64,000 nt of DNA. Origin: Euonymus europaeus. Lineage: Eukaryota > Streptophyta > Magnoliopsida > Celastrales > Celastraceae. The first letter of the stretch is position 1. Every line of letters starts with the position of its first letter. The position numbers and the translations under genes were made by a program. The notes beneath the pieces are model-generated. The model ran no database searches. It was not told the DNA's origin and saw only the letters and a list, made by a program, of their open reading frames with translations. The stretch is taken from contig OY756965.1 of NCBI GenBank assembly GCA_963580455.1, positions 26,076,902 through 26,140,901 of the forward strand. The letters are read 5' to 3'. Shown here piece by piece: positions 1-12,589 of the stretch.

Positions 1-1000
1 TGAAGAAAACATTCAGAAACAAATTTTTCTGATCAATACAAATATAATGAGTTAATTTCTTGCTCTAGGTACTGGATTCTGGCACTTTTTTCCAGATTCA
101 AACTCCTAACAAGCAGTAGAGGAGGACATAAAGATTACTAAAGTAAATTAAAGGTCCTTACAGCATTACAGGGAGCTGTAAAGCCAAATTGACCACACAG
201 GAATTGCTTTTCAAGCACCAAATAGATGTAACCATTACTCATCCCTTATCACCTTTCTTGTGGTTCACTAATCCACTCCAAGTTAAAGCTCAACTCCGAA
301 TTATACTTCAAATCCAAGAATAATGAGTTTACTAAATGCCTTCTCATGGCAAAGATTGTATCACATCTTGGACTTTACTGTTGGAAAAACTCTATTTTGA
401 ATCCAATTTGTCCCTATTTGCTAACCATTCGTATTCTTCAAGCAGCACATATATCAATAAACTTCCAACCAGGAAATGCCCATTTTGATTAATGGCATGA
501 GCTTTTTCTATTTATCAATACCAGATCTCATAGCCACCCAACCAATTTTGTTCCACTGCGTACAGGGTTAAAAGCATAGATATACGACAAAATTTTCACA
601 TCCAAGAATTGAAATTTAAGGGCTTCAAAACAGCATCAAAGCTCAAGAATTGAACACCAATTACTCATAAAAGAACCGCAAGGGTTTCAAGTTTTAACAC
701 AAAAACCTGACCACCATATCAAATCCAGCCAGAAAGTATTCTTGCAGAATGCGACCCATTAAATCCCAACAAAGAAACTTAAACCCATCTCATCAAACGA
801 GGAAATAATGCGCATAAAAAAATCAAACAGGTAAAGAAAGGAAAAAAAATCCCAATTATATAGGTAAAGAACTCACAGAATCCGAAGATATTTTGCCGCC
901 CTGGTCCGCAGTGACAACAGAAGCTTCAGGCACAAAGAAGATACACTGAACATATACTGAAAAAGAAGAGCTTCTGTTTTATATTGTAGAGTCTACCATT
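1..1000 (-). other. Possible 5' exon and first intron of a minus-strand gene leaving the window
   Basis: On the minus strand a short stretch with an ATG at 953-951 runs into a good donor (GTGAGT, 876-871). The sequence to the left is AT-rich and has no open frame, as an intron would. The peptide from this ATG is about 25 residues, hydrophobic and basic, and I recognise no family, so it may equally be untranslated leader. No other gene evidence is visible in the first kilobase. Confidence 0.2.
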
Positions 1001-2090
1001 CTCTCTTCTCCCTGTCATGTCTCAAGACATGAATACATCTCAGGCATGTAGAGAGAGATTGCTTTATTTTTCCTGCCTTCACATGGAAGTTGTTTGTTTA
1101 TAAAGTAGGTATCTTTCCATCTATAATTGATAGATGGATATAAAAACTATACTCTCACATTATAATTGATAGATATATATATATACTTTACTTTCACATA
1201 ATAATATATTGTCGGCACTCGCCTCCTCGGTATTGCTGATAAATGGACAGTAAGGTCTTTTTGATTCTATGCATACATACGCGGTTCAATTGATGTAATT
1301 GTTGGGATTTATGCTGCAGTTTTTACTAAATTATGCCGCAACATAGGCCCTTGTTAGTGGGTCATTTTCAACGTCTAAGTGACCATGTAAGAATAATTTC
1401 AAACATTTATTTATTAGTAGTTACTAAATTGAAACATTTCAGCTAGTGATAATCACTATGCATATAAAAATCGATTTTTTAATAGAAAGTGGGTTCAAAT
1501 TCTCCCATTCTCAATTCTCCTAAAAATTTGATCAACCCTGTTTCCATGACCATTAGAGCTACAAGGAGACATGTAGACCAAGAATGGGATGCTTGTATCA
1601 TTGAGGACCACAGACACTTCAATCTGCTTCTAAGTGTTTAATAATTAATGATTGACGTTGCTTCAATAATAACTGACTTTTTAAGGCCCAGTGGGTTGGG
1701 GCCGAACAAAAAGATCCATGGCTCGTGGCAGCTTATTACACACAAATTATCCTGTTCCACACATGGGTTGTACTAAGCTATACCTTATAATTATCCATAT
1801 AGCACCTTCAAGACCCAAGCCCATCCAGGCAAAGTAGCCTGTGGGCCAAACCCTCATTCAACATGCCGCATTGTATAATGAGGCAAGGGAGAGTGCATTT
1901 TCGTAATCGCAGGATGTCTGAAAGCGGAAAAACCACGACTCGCCACTCGCCACTCGCCACCACCCCCAATCGGTTTTTAAATTTCTTGGAATGATTTGAT
2001 TTCCCTCCAATTTTCCCACTAACTATTTTTGATCCTATACGTGTTTGATAAATTACATGAACTGCCACCACTATTTATATATTTTTAAAA
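1001..2090. other. Intergenic, no gene seen
   Basis: AT-rich sequence with TATA-type microsatellite runs near 1170-1190. Only short frames without recognisable homology are present. A TATA-like stretch (2074-2082) lies just before the CT-rich leader of the next gene and could be its core promoter; that is inference. Confidence 0.4.
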
Positions 2091-2099
2091 ATCTCCTCG

Positions 2100-3748
2100 A
2101 TTTCCATCAAAGGAAGTTAATTTCTCCTCTTCCGTCATGAACTACGCACAACTGGTGTTTACATTAACTGTTTAGTTTCTCGGAAAAATCTGGGATCTTG
2201 ATCGCTTCTGTGTTCAATCAGGTACTATCTTTACTCTACGTATTAATTTTGTTTTGTTTAGTTTAGTCTGGGATTTTATTTTCCGGATTTTATGTAAAAA
2301 ATTTGGTCCTTTAATATCTCGGAAGCAAGAGAAACGAAATGGGTTTTCTTTGAATCCATTTTTGTGGATCTTGAATTTCAAGTTATGGGTAGTGTCGAGT
2401 TATTTACTCTTGCAATTTTTACTGGGACAGTTCCAGTTTTCTTTATTATTCGTTTGTCTTTTGTGCTTTTTTAGATTTTTTCTCCTTTTTGTTTGGTGGA
2501 CAAATTTCTCAAACTCAAGGAAATTTCAAACTCGAGATGGTAATTTCTTAAGTTTAGTGTGTTGGGTTTTCTATGTCATCAAGATCGATCCCCCTTCCAA
2601 GAATTAATGAATAACATATTGTACGGAAGATTGAATTTGTTGTTTTGTGGGAGGGATGTGAGGACTACAAGTCATAATCATTTACAAGATATTAATGTTT
2701 CTTTAATATATGGTTTCAATTTTGAATAAACTGCAATTGATCATTTTTAAGGTCACTCATTTCTTTAATTTTAGTTATCTGAGAGGGTTGTTTTGATTTG
2801 TCTGGTGTTTTATGTGTGATTTACCTATTAATGGTCGGTCTTCTGACTTGCAGTTCTACACTTCATGACTACCGATACCAGATACTTTTACAGGCTGTAG
2901 ATATCCGTTTATATCTTTTCTATTTGACTGAAGTTTAAAAGGAAATTTGGAGTGAAGCAAAGAGAGGAGATATGATGATAGTAGTTTATGCTTCTTCATT
3001 TTCTTTTTCTTATCCATCTCCATGGGCATTACTGTTATTAACTCCAGTTTAGTACTTTGTCTTATTTTATGAAGTTACCTAATCTGGCCTGGCAATGTTT
3101 GAACTGTAATTTATTATTGCTTCTCATGTTGCTTGTAAAAGAGTAACAAAATAATTTTCTGGTAGACTACCTGTTGTAATTGGTAGTTGTAAATTCTCTC
3201 TTTTAGTCTTTTAGACACTATATATTGACTGCTTGGGTCTTTTAGTTTGTGAAGCTTCATGTGGATACTGTACTTGATGTCTTCTCTCCGCGTAATACTG
3301 TCCACTGATTGATAATGTTTTTTGCTGTTGCTATTGAACTAGTTTTTTGTTTGATGGCATCATATTATCAATAATTTGTCAATGCACCATTGTTTTACCT
3401 GTGTTTTAGTTGATCCATGGGTTTTTTAATTTTACATTTAGTGGTGATAAATGGGTTTTCTTGATCTCATGTTCACAGTTTGCCAATTCTGTCGAGATTT
3501 GGGTTTCACCTGAGTGCTTTCAGTTTTTAAGATTATAACATTAGAACTGTTAAGAGCAATCTTTATTGGTTGAAGATAATGCTATATTCTGAAATAGTAA
3601 ATACAATTATTGGAGATATTGTTGAGGTCTATGCTGTATTGCTCTACTTAAGGTACATAAGTTGCAATTTGCATTTGCTTGTTTATTTCTGGTCAAAATT
3701 TAATGTGATTATGATTATGATTTATGACACTTTGCAGTTAGGTTTGAC
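2100..3748 (+). other. RanGAP1 5' UTR exon and leader intron
   Basis: A CT-rich leader ends at 2221 in CAG before a GTACTA donor. A TTTGCAG acceptor ends at 3737, eleven bases before the RanGAP start codon. The inferred 1516-nt intron is T-rich and carries only short frames without homology. A leader intron with an intronless coding region is known for plant RanGAP genes. The 5' end of the transcript is a guess. Confidence 0.5.
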
Positions 3749-5368
3749 ATGGATTCTGCAACGCATATTTTCCAACATCGATTGTCGGTTAAATTGTGGC
3801 CTCCAAGTCAGGGTACCAGGTTGTCACTTGTGGAGAGGATGACAAAGAATCTTACCACCCCATCGTTTATCTCCAGAAAATATGGCCTGCTCAGCAAGGA
3901 AGAGGCTGAGGAGGATGCCAAGAAAATTGAAGAGGCAGCATATGCTACTGCGAACCAAAACTTTGTGAAAGAGCCAGATGGTGATGGAAGTTCTGCAGTG
4001 CAAATTTATGCCAAAGAATCCAGTAGGCTTATGCTGGAAGTTCTTAAAAGAGGCCCTAGAGCAAAGGATGGAGAGGTGATGGTTGCTGAGCGAGCTACTG
4101 CTGCTCGTGGAGATGTCTTTGATATATCTGGAGGTCCCCGGGCATTTATTGATTCTGAGGAGGCTAAGGAGCTCTTAAAACCTCTAAGAGAGCCAGGGAA
4201 CTCATTTACTAAGATATGCTTCAGCAACAGGAGCTTTGGATTAGATGCAGCTCGTGTGGCAGAGCCCATTTTGTCTTCTATCAAGGATCATTTGACAGAA
4301 GTAGATTTATCAGATTTTGTAGCTGGGAGGCCAGAGGCCGAAGCTCTTGAAGTCATGAACATATTTTCCTTGGTCCTGAAAGGTTGTAACTTGAGGTATC
4401 TCAACCTTTCAAACAATGCTTTGGGGGAAAAGGGTGTCAGGGCATTTGCAGAGCTCCTAAAGTGTCAGAGTAATTTGGAGGAGCTGTATTTGATGAACAA
4501 TGGTATTTCAGAGGAAGCTGCGAGAGCAGTTTGTGAGCTGATTCCTTCCACTGAGAAGCTTAAGACCCTTCAGTTTCACAACAACATGACAGGAGAAGAA
4601 GGTGCGGTTGCTATTTCTGAAATTGTCAAGCATTCTCCTGCATTGGAGGATTTTCGTTGTTCTTCTACAAGGGTAGGTGCAGATGGTGGCATTGTTCTTG
4701 CTGAGGCACTCAGGAAGTGTAACCACTTGAAAAGGCTTGATATGCGAGACAATATGTTTGGTGTGGAAGCTGGTGTTTCTCTGAGCAAATCTCTATATGC
4801 ATTAGCAGGTCTTACTGAGATTTACCTCAGTTATCTGAACTTGGAAGATGAGGGTGCTGATGCACTTGCCAATGCTCTCAAGGAGTCTGCACCTTCGCTA
4901 GAGGTTATGGACATGGCTGGTAATGACATTACAGCCAAAGCTGCTTCGTCTTTAGCCACTTGTATCGCGGTAAAACAATTCCTCACAATATTAAACTTGT
5001 CTGAGAATGAGCTGAAGGATGAAGGTGCAATTCTGATTGGCAAGGCATTAGAAGAGGGCCATGTCCAATTAACTGAGGTTGATTTGAGCTCAAATTCACT
5101 CAGAAGGGCTGGTGCGAGGTATTTGGCAAAGTCTGTTGTCCACAAACCTGGATTTAAGTAGCTAAACATCAATGGAAACTATATATCTGATGAAGGGATA
5201 GATGAGGTGAAGGATATGTTTAAGGATTGCCCTAGTATGCTAGGATCCTTGGATGAGAATGACCCTGATGGAGAAAATCTTGATGATGAGGCTGAAGAGG
5301 AGGGTGCCTTTAACGAGGATGAATTGGAATCAAAACTTAAGGACCTTGAAATCAAGAAAGAAGATTAA
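3749..5368 (+). CDS. RANGAP1: Ran GTPase-activating protein 1, interrupted by an in-frame TAG
   Basis: Activates GTP hydrolysis by Ran; in plants it sits at the nuclear envelope and the division plane. The intronless frame opens with the plant-specific WPP domain (W17-P18-P19, roughly residues 10-110). Leucine-rich repeats fill about residues 190-470, with repeated L-x-x-L-x-L-S-x-N units. A TAG at 5159-5161 is codon 471, where plant RanGAPs have leucine (K-L-L-N-I-N-G context), so one T-to-A change explains it. The frame then continues unbroken for 68 codons through the last LRR and the acidic tail to TAA at 5366-5368. Restored length is 539 residues, close to the usual 535-545. As read, the product is 470 residues without its acidic tail. 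It is a recent null or truncating allele, a young pseudogene, or a base-call error. Confidence 0.9.
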
Positions 5369-5973
5369 AAGATCAATTGCTTGTATTATTTTCTTGTTCA
5401 AAATGGTATTCATTCATTGCTCGTTTATTGACTGTACTAGATTCATCCAGATTAGTCTTGTTCTGGTAGCATCTCTAGTTTCCATTTAGAAATTAAAAAT
5501 GCAAGGTTACAGTTGTACCTCAGTCAGTAAACTTTTCTTTTTCTTAGGCGCCATTTGTTTATGAGCTTTCGCCATTTGCCTCTGCAATCTTCTTTTCTAG
5601 ATATTACATTTTATTGTGCGGTTGCTACTAAAGGCTTCAATATCTGAAAGTTAGCTGTGATTTAACTAAAAGATAAATTCAGGTATTGTCAGGCTCGGGC
5701 AAGGTCTAAGATGATTATTATAAATCTGAAGAATGTGTGAATGAATTCACTGATGCAGTATAAAAGAAAGAGGTAGAAGGTGATTCCTAATGTTCTAAAC
5801 CACGTGTTCTGAACAAATGGAAAAACATGACAATAATCAGTTCTTTTTTCTGTTAATTTCCTATAAATGGAAAGATTATAAAGAAAACCCGAGAATACAT
5901 ACAAAAGAAAGTCCAAAAATGAAGATTTCAACAATCTTTCGGTGTGAAAAGAAGTTGGAAAACTACCAGTTAA

Positions 5974-7856
5974 TCATGCAGCTACTGGAACCTTGATTGG
6001 CTCCAACATTTTATCATCTAACTCGATTGTCACGGGCTTCGTATCTCTTCCATTCTTTACATACTCTTCAAATCGCTCTTTTAAGTCGTCTGGAAGGTTT
6101 GTTGTGCCACCCCACCCCAAAATATCCTTAGCTGCTCTTGGTTCTGCATAAAAGTGCTGCACAATACATGGTTCATATGAAGTTTATCTCCAAGCACAAA
6201 CAGTTTCAGGAGTAAACACAAATGCAAGTAGTGCGAAAAGAAAATTCGCATAAATCTACAAATCATTGCAGAAAGTTGGTCGGTTCCCCAAGTGATTTCG
6301 TGCAAATTCAGATTGCTTCACCGACGTGCAGTGTGACATAATAGTTCAAAACTAATTTTGCCTACAACAAGGTAATTTATATATCGTTACCAGATTTCGG
6401 AAGGGAAAAGCCTTCTTAGCAAAAATTCCCAGGTCCTTTGGATCATAATGCACTATTTTAACTGGTAGACCAGCAGCCTGAGCACATAGTTTCACCATTC
6501 CATCCAAAGTGACAGCACAATCGCTAACACTGTTGAATATGATACAACATGCTGCATCTGGCTTCTCAACAGCAAGAGTAAGCATTGAGGGCAAATCCCT
6601 CACATGGGATATGTTTGTAAGTTGCATCCCAGAACCAGGAATTGGTACCGGTCTTTTTCGAACAATCCCTGTTTCAGAGTAAATTCTTTATCAGATCAAC
6701 TTCATGTATACAACAATGCACATGTTGTGCCAACAAGGAGGAACAACGTCAATAATCAAGGAATGAACCACGCTACTCTCAGACCATCAACTGATGAGGA
6801 GGCTCATCAGTTGGCTTGTAGATTCCAGCGCTGCTGATGTATAACAACTGCTTAACACCGATACTCTTAGCCCAATCTACCACATGCTTTTTTATTGAAG
6901 TCCGAGAACAGAATAAATTGCTTGTAAACAGCATGAACTTGTGGTTTTGGCAGCTTATGCTATTTACACAGCTATATCAAACATGAAATTACTGGATCAC
7001 TGATAATGAGCTAGTCCTACTACATTAGGGATCCATAGCGTCATATAAGGAACCTTGCTTTCTGCCTACAGCAAGAAAGCATAAATACTCACATTTATGA
7101 TGTTTTTAGACATCAATCATCCACACACACTGATATGCCAGAGAATTCCAATCCTATGTTCCTCTAATCCGAAATGTAAAGTTCATAGACACACACACTT
7201 GGTCAACCATATATCAAGCAGTTACTCTTCTACGTATTCAAATTGGTAATGTAATATGCTTCAAGCGTCAAGAACCAAAGGAACAAACCTCGCAGTGTCT
7301 AGCTCCTTGCCGTTGTTATCCAACACCGCATCAGTTGCTTCCCATTCCACAACCTTTCCAATCTCTGATGGGTCTCCCCACACAGTTTTCCCTCCAGTGA
7401 CCACAATTTCCTAAAACAACTAAATTTGCCTAAAATCCCATAATCACAAATCAATAAACCCACAATAGTGTAAAAAAAAAAACATCGCAAATAAAAAAAC
7501 GAACTTCAGAATTTTTTAAATGGGGGCTTCTTCATTTTATCTGAGCCCTCGTAACCAATAGTCATGATTGTGACTTCATGGCCCGAACCCAGCAGCTCAT
7601 TTGCAAAATAAAACCCAATAACAGCATGTTCACCACTACTTGCATTAACAATCACAACCTTCTTCTTCCCTGATAAAGCATTGGCCTTGACAGTATAAGG
7701 ATTGGCGCCCAGAACCTATAGAGCAATTGAAGGTTTGAGAAGAGAAGGAAAGAGACGATAAGTGAGAGAGAGATGATATAGAATAGAGGCGTAGAGAGGG
7801 GAAAGTGAAGGTGAATTGGGTATTGAGATTGGCGAGGAGGAACGGAAAGTGGCCAT
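5974..7856 (-). pseudogene. CSP41A: Decayed CSP41a (chloroplast stem-loop RNA-binding protein) copy
   Basis: CSP41a is a chloroplast RNA-binding endonuclease of the atypical SDR/epimerase fold, about 400 residues. Five exon remnants are readable in order on the minus strand: 7856-7505 (transit peptide, K-K-K-V-V-I-V-N strand), 7410-7289 ([15 protein letters not shown]), about 6886-6788 ([14 protein letters not shown]), 6668-6391 (L-T-N-I-S-H-V-R-D) and 6156-5974 (C-terminus E-P-I-K-V-P-V-A-A). Defects: a TAG about 47 codons in, at the end of the transit peptide; a TGA at the end of exon 1; no clean acceptor for exon 3; and loss of the segment between P-P-H and I-V-R, about 50 residues. Introns remain, so it is a duplicated copy, not a processed one. 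Its 3' end converges with RanGAP. A functional paralogue is expected elsewhere in the genome. Confidence 0.85.
6788..6813. repeat. 11-bp perfect inverted repeat at the CSP41a break
   Basis: CAACTGATGAG (6788-6798) and CTCATCAGTTG (6803-6813) flank a 4-base loop. The hairpin lies exactly where homology to CSP41a stops in exon 3. Confidence 0.8.
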
Positions 7857-7925
7857 TGGAAGTGAAGTGAGAACCAGCAGTTGGGTGGGTGCTGTGGCGC
7901 TGTAACGCCTGCCCTCAATGTTCAA

Positions 7926-9580
7926 GTGTTCGTTACAACAAGTGAATTGCAGCCGTTAAATACTTAAATTAGCAGAGGTGGCTGTGGGGCATCAAAAAAC
8001 GTTATCTTTTACCAAATCAGAAAGGAGTGGACCCCAATGTCCTGATAACCGTTAAATAAATGGTCTTTTAGAACGTTGTCCCAACTCGCACCATCGATCT
8101 AAAATCTCATCCTGAATCTAGCCGTTACATTTCTCCACTCCCCCAACTTCACTCTCCCTGGCAGCTTAAAGTTCACTTTTATACGCCAAGTAAATGAATT
8201 GACAGCCAAAAATCAAAAGTCGAAAATTTTGATCAAGTTATGAGATTGGATCAAAAGTTGAGACATTTGAATGCTAGATATGAAAATGCATACTTTCTTC
8301 TTCTTTTTTTCTTTTTATGGCACATAGAACGCACACATGCATCCACACACTCACACAAAGGCATACAAGTTGCAGCCCATGGGATTCGAACTCTACTAAA
8401 ACATATATACTCCACGAATGATAACCAGCTGAGCCAGCACCAGTGTGCATGGAAATGCATACTTGTTAGCCATATATATAACCGCACACCTCATATTTTG
8501 TTGTAATGCAAAGTCATTAGGTCATTATTATTTTTGTAAACTAATTTCATCACTAATGCATACACATAAGTGGAAGGTCATAATCTTAGTTTAGAATACC
8601 ATAATTGGGAAGTTATATGTTATTATGGTATTACTCTCATAAGCTAATCCAACTTACGGATTTGTGTAATTTTAGGGCACCATTTGGAAAGTAAAACCTC
8701 AGAAAAGGTTAGTAGTGGGCTTTAATATGAATCTTTGCAACAGAAAATGTGGCGACCTATAGACTCGCGACAGGTATGTACCATTAGCATTTATGTCTTC
8801 ATAAAAAAAACTAGGAACCGACAACGAGAATGATCAATAAAACAATATGTTCTAAACAATGTCAAAAAGCCAATGAGTGAGTGAGTGGATTTTGTTGACA
8901 TATACGTGTAAAGAATCCTAAAATACCGGGTATTGATACTTGGAATGCTCACCCTCTCATGCATAGAGAGTTATGAGTTCGAATGAAGGAGATAAGATTA
9001 TATTTGAAATAAAATACATGCGATTTTAAGTAAAAAATGTACAGTAATTTCGCAATATTTATTTATTTCAATTTTTCATATTTTATCTTCGCGCATGCGC
9101 GCGCACACACATATATATATATTATCTTTTAACAATGAGTTATTGATTGAGAAGTGAACTTGACTGCAATGACTCGTCGTGCAAATAGGATGTCGTTAGT
9201 TCAAGTCTCATAGAAATTATTCTCGAAATTGTGTGAATGAATCCTTACTCAGTCCGCAGAGGCGTGTACTAAAATCACCATTGGGTTATCTTCTTACACC
9301 GTGCATCGGCCCAAGACTTACCGATTGTTAGAGGTTGTGAGATCTTTCATATAGTCCAAAATTTAGATTGGTTCAGCTCTCAAAGTATGTGTCAAAAGTT
9401 TCCGTGACCTTTCCCTTTAATTTTGTTGCTGATAGTTATTTGGTTTTTTTCTCTCTCTGTCTTTTTTTTTTTTTTTGGCTCTATGGCGGGTGGTACCGTA
9501 GAGTAGTGGTGAGACTAGTGGGTGTTAAAAGGTACAAATTCCCACTGTAGGGTCTCGGCTATCATATCACATGCCTGCTG
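7926..9580. other. Intergenic with SINE-like and microsatellite sequence
   Basis: No gene recognised. It contains the SINE-like element listed separately. A second tRNA-promoter-like patch lies around 9127-9230 (AGTTCAAGTCTC at 9197-9208). There is also a CG/CA/TA run near 9095-9122 and a T-rich run near 9462-9477. Confidence 0.4.
8325..8475 (-). mobile_element. tRNA-derived SINE-like element
   Basis: The minus strand shows an A-box-like TGGCTCAGCTGG (about 8439-8428) followed by a B-box-like GAGTTCGAATCCC (about 8393-8381), spaced like an internal pol III promoter. The ends and any target-site duplication are not clear, and there is no obvious A-tail, so the boundaries are approximate. Confidence 0.45.
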
Positions 9581-9588
9581 CTTCGGAC

Positions 9589-9595
9589 TATAAAT
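9589..9595 (+). promoter_or_regulatory. TATA box of the FANTASTIC FOUR gene
   Basis: TATAAAT lies about 200 bases before the start codon, followed by a CT-rich leader. The position is compatible with transcription starting near 9620. Inferred from sequence only. Confidence 0.5.
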
Positions 9596-9794
9596 TCAGC
9601 CTCACCCCTTCACTTCCTCCTTCATGTTATATTCTTTTCTCTTTCTCTCATTCTCCTAAACCCTCACTACTCCATGGCTTTTGTCTGAAACCTTGTCTTT
9701 GATTCTTTTTGTCCATTAAAATTACTTCAGAACTCTAGCATTTCAGACCAGAATCAAAGACTCCCCGCTTTTCCTCTGCTTTTCTCTTAACAAA

Positions 9795-10682
9795 ATGCCA
9801 TCGAGTACTGTCCGTCAAGGTGGTTTACAATCATGTATGGATTTCAATTTCTTCAATACTCCTCCTCTTAGGTCCTCCCTCACTGAACCTGAAGTCCACA
9901 AGGAACAGAACAACATCAAAATCAGTGAAGATATTGAAATGGGTGGATGGAGTTTTCTCCAATCGCTCACCAACTCATCTGAAGTCAACAACAAAGAAGC
10001 AATTGAGAATGAAAAAGTGTACGTCCATCCCCTCCATAGCCGATCTTCCTCTTCTAAGCTTAGCACCAAGAGCTTAGAAATGTGCACTGAAAGCCTTGGA
10101 AGCGAAACCGGTAGTAATTGTAGCGACGATATTCATTTCACTTCAACACGAGAACAGCTTCAAAAATGTGAGTCGTCACCACCCAAGTATAACAAAAAAT
10201 GGGTGACTGAGAAACGAATGAAACGTAGCGTTAGCTTTCCGCCTCCATTAACTTCAATTAGTGGAACAAATGGTGTCCAACTGAGGCATCACAGAGAGGG
10301 CGGGCGTTTAGTGCTAAAAGCTGAATCTGTTTCTTGTTGCCATAATTACTTTCAAGCCGAGCGAAGCGGCGGACGTCTTAGGCTTCGTCTACTGCAACAT
10401 TGTTCTCCTAATTCTGCCCACGAAGAGGAAGAAGAAGAAGAAGAAGAAGAAGAAAATGAAGAAGAAGTAGATGTGCATGCAACTGAAATTGAAACTCAAG
10501 AAATCGTAAGTGAAAAAACTACTGTCGATGTTGAAGAAACAGAGGAAACAGAGGAGGAAAATAGTGTCAAAGTGAGAGGTGAAATGGGTGTGAAGAAACT
10601 GTCGATGACAAGTAGGTGCAAGGAAAGTAAGCATGGGAGTAAAGGATTGCTTAATTGGGAACCCTTTTGGGTGGCCTCTTAA
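9795..10682 (+). CDS. FAF: FANTASTIC FOUR family protein
   Basis: A single exon encodes 295 residues. The FAF domain (about residues 143-200) is unmistakable: R-S-V-S-F-P-P-P-L-T-S-I-S-G, then a Q-L-R-H-H-R-E-G-G-R-L-V-L core and R-x-G-G-R-L-R-L-R-L-L. FAF proteins are small plant-specific regulators of shoot meristem size acting on the WUSCHEL-CLAVATA network. A run of about 11 glutamates (from residue 210, coded by a GAA/GAG microsatellite) and a further acidic stretch follow. The protein ends in a short W-E-P-F-W-V motif region. The start is the first ATG after the CT-rich leader, in AAAATGCC context. The glutamate run is likely length-polymorphic. Which of FAF1/2 or FAF3/4 it represents is not resolved. 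Confidence 0.9.
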   Translation: MPSSTVRQGGLQSCMDFNFFNTPPLRSSLTEPEVHKEQNNIKISEDIEMGGWSFLQSLTNSSEVNNKEAIENEKVYVHPLHSRSSSSKLSTKSLEMCTESLGSETGSNCSDDIHFTSTREQLQKCESSPPKYNKKWVTEKRMKRSVSFPPPLTSISGTNGVQLRHHREGGRLVLKAESVSCCHNYFQAERSGGRLRLRLLQHCSPNSAHEEEEEEEEEEENEEEVDVHATEIETQEIVSEKTTVDVEETEETEEENSVKVRGEMGVKKLSMTSRCKESKHGSKGLLNWEPFWVAS

Positions 10683-10810
10683 ACCTTAACATTCAGATAT
10701 CTCTACTACTTGTGTTTTTCATCTTTAGTTGCCTATCTTCTTATTGTACTAGTGGTGATAATTTGAGAGGTATTGCGTACCTTATCCAACTACGTACGTT
10801 TGTATGTATA

Positions 10811-10838
10811 TGCTAATGCTAATGCTAATGCTAATGTT
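10811..10838. repeat. GCTAAT hexanucleotide microsatellite
   Basis: Four perfect tandem copies of the hexamer plus a partial one, about 130 bases downstream of the FAF stop codon. Confidence 0.85.
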
Positions 10839-12491
10839 AGTTATTATCGTTACATGTGTATAAACCCAAAACCCAAAACTTACATGCACTAAGTGGATGC
10901 ATCACATTGAACCAAAAAGTAACAGGGCATGCAGTCGGATGAGTGTGAGGTGATATGAAATGAAAAGTGAACATACGTGTTAGGATTTTAATTGTATAAT
11001 TTTTGTATTACTCATTTTTATTTTTATTTTTAAACAATACTAGAAACCCAATTTTTTTACATAAAAAAGAATAGTATAAATTAATTAAATGATGGTGATT
11101 ACCCATTAATTAATAATAGGTAAAATAATATTTTAAATATCAAAACTCATTTCTCTCTATAGAGATTGGGTTAATCCCGTCTTTTTAATTTGGTGAGCTT
11201 TACTTAATCTCTGAAAAAGAAAAATGAGGGTGTGAATTGAGATCTCACTCCCTTTAACTTAACCATATAAGAGTAATTCTCACTATCATCTCCTCTCCTC
11301 TCCTCTCATCTCGTCTCCTCCTCGAGACGCCAAGTAAATGCACGGTAAATTTATAAAATAGTGTGGGTACATCTGCAGGTGCGAGTGGTGGAGTGGAAAA
11401 CCAATGTGCAAGTTGTGGCTGGTGGGTGTACGAACGCAGTACGTATAACGAGGTGGGGGGTCCTATGAAGTGACCTCAATAGTCAATAGGCAGGATCATC
11501 CATGTGCTTCTGCCTTTTCTTTTATCGAATACAAGAGAGAGTGAGAGACTTGCTCACGAGTTCAATTCACATTTCTTACAATTTTTGTGATATTTTCACA
11601 GGAATTCGGCCCAATCAAATCCATCGCCAAGATTTTATCCAGTACAACTGTCATAAAGTGACGGAAGTAGTGATTTCTCTTATTATCAAGAAAAAAAGAG
11701 ACCTGGTCATTATTCATTAATTTGTTTGTTCATATGAAATAACGAGATCAATATTACTGAGTCTGCAGATTTTTCTGTGTATTGAGAGCGAAAGGATCAC
11801 ACACTTTTTCAGACATAGATATGCATATATAGTACAGCCCCACAAGCTTCAAGGTATGCAATTGGTAGGGAGAGAGAGAGAGAGATATTCCTTAAAAACG
11901 AGGAGGGCAGTGTCCAATCGTGGAGTTTGGGTATCCATTCGTTAAGGTTTATTTGTGGGATCCTATATGTATTTGTCGACATTCACATGCATGCCATGGG
12001 AACATCCATCCATGTGTGTATATATATATATATATATATAAAAATATATATATCATATATAGCACATGCATATTCAAATGAGAAACATATATTCTTCCAA
12101 AAAAAAAAAGAGAAACATATATATATGCACGTATAGAAAAAAGCTATATATGCGCGTTTGGATACTTTTTTAACTACTTAATGTATTGGCTAGGTTGCAT
12201 GCACGTGGTTGTACTTAGTTCATCAACATTAAGCAAAAGATTAATGCTAAATGGTATATCAATATTTATATGGATGTGTTTTCGCATTAAGATATTGTGT
12301 CTGCTTTGAATACCTCTATGAACGTAATTCATTATCATCCCTCGCAATTTTTATTTCAGAAAATTATTTCGCTTTTTCCTAAACCATACAAAAAGAAAAG
12401 AAAAGAAAAGAAAAGGAGGTACGTACTCATTCATTAATCACCTTACAAATCTATGTAGTGCTTCCTCGATGAGCTGTAATAAATATCCATC

Positions 12492-12529
12492 ATTAAAATC
12501 ATTATAGGAAATTAAAATCATTATAGGAA
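12492..12529. repeat. 19-bp perfect tandem duplication
   Basis: ATTAAAATCATTATAGGAA occurs twice head to tail (12492-12510, 12511-12529). Confidence 0.85.
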
Positions 12530-12589
12530 ATTATAATGACAATGTGAATATATAGACTAAGAGTTAATTAAAGTATAAATTATTAACTT

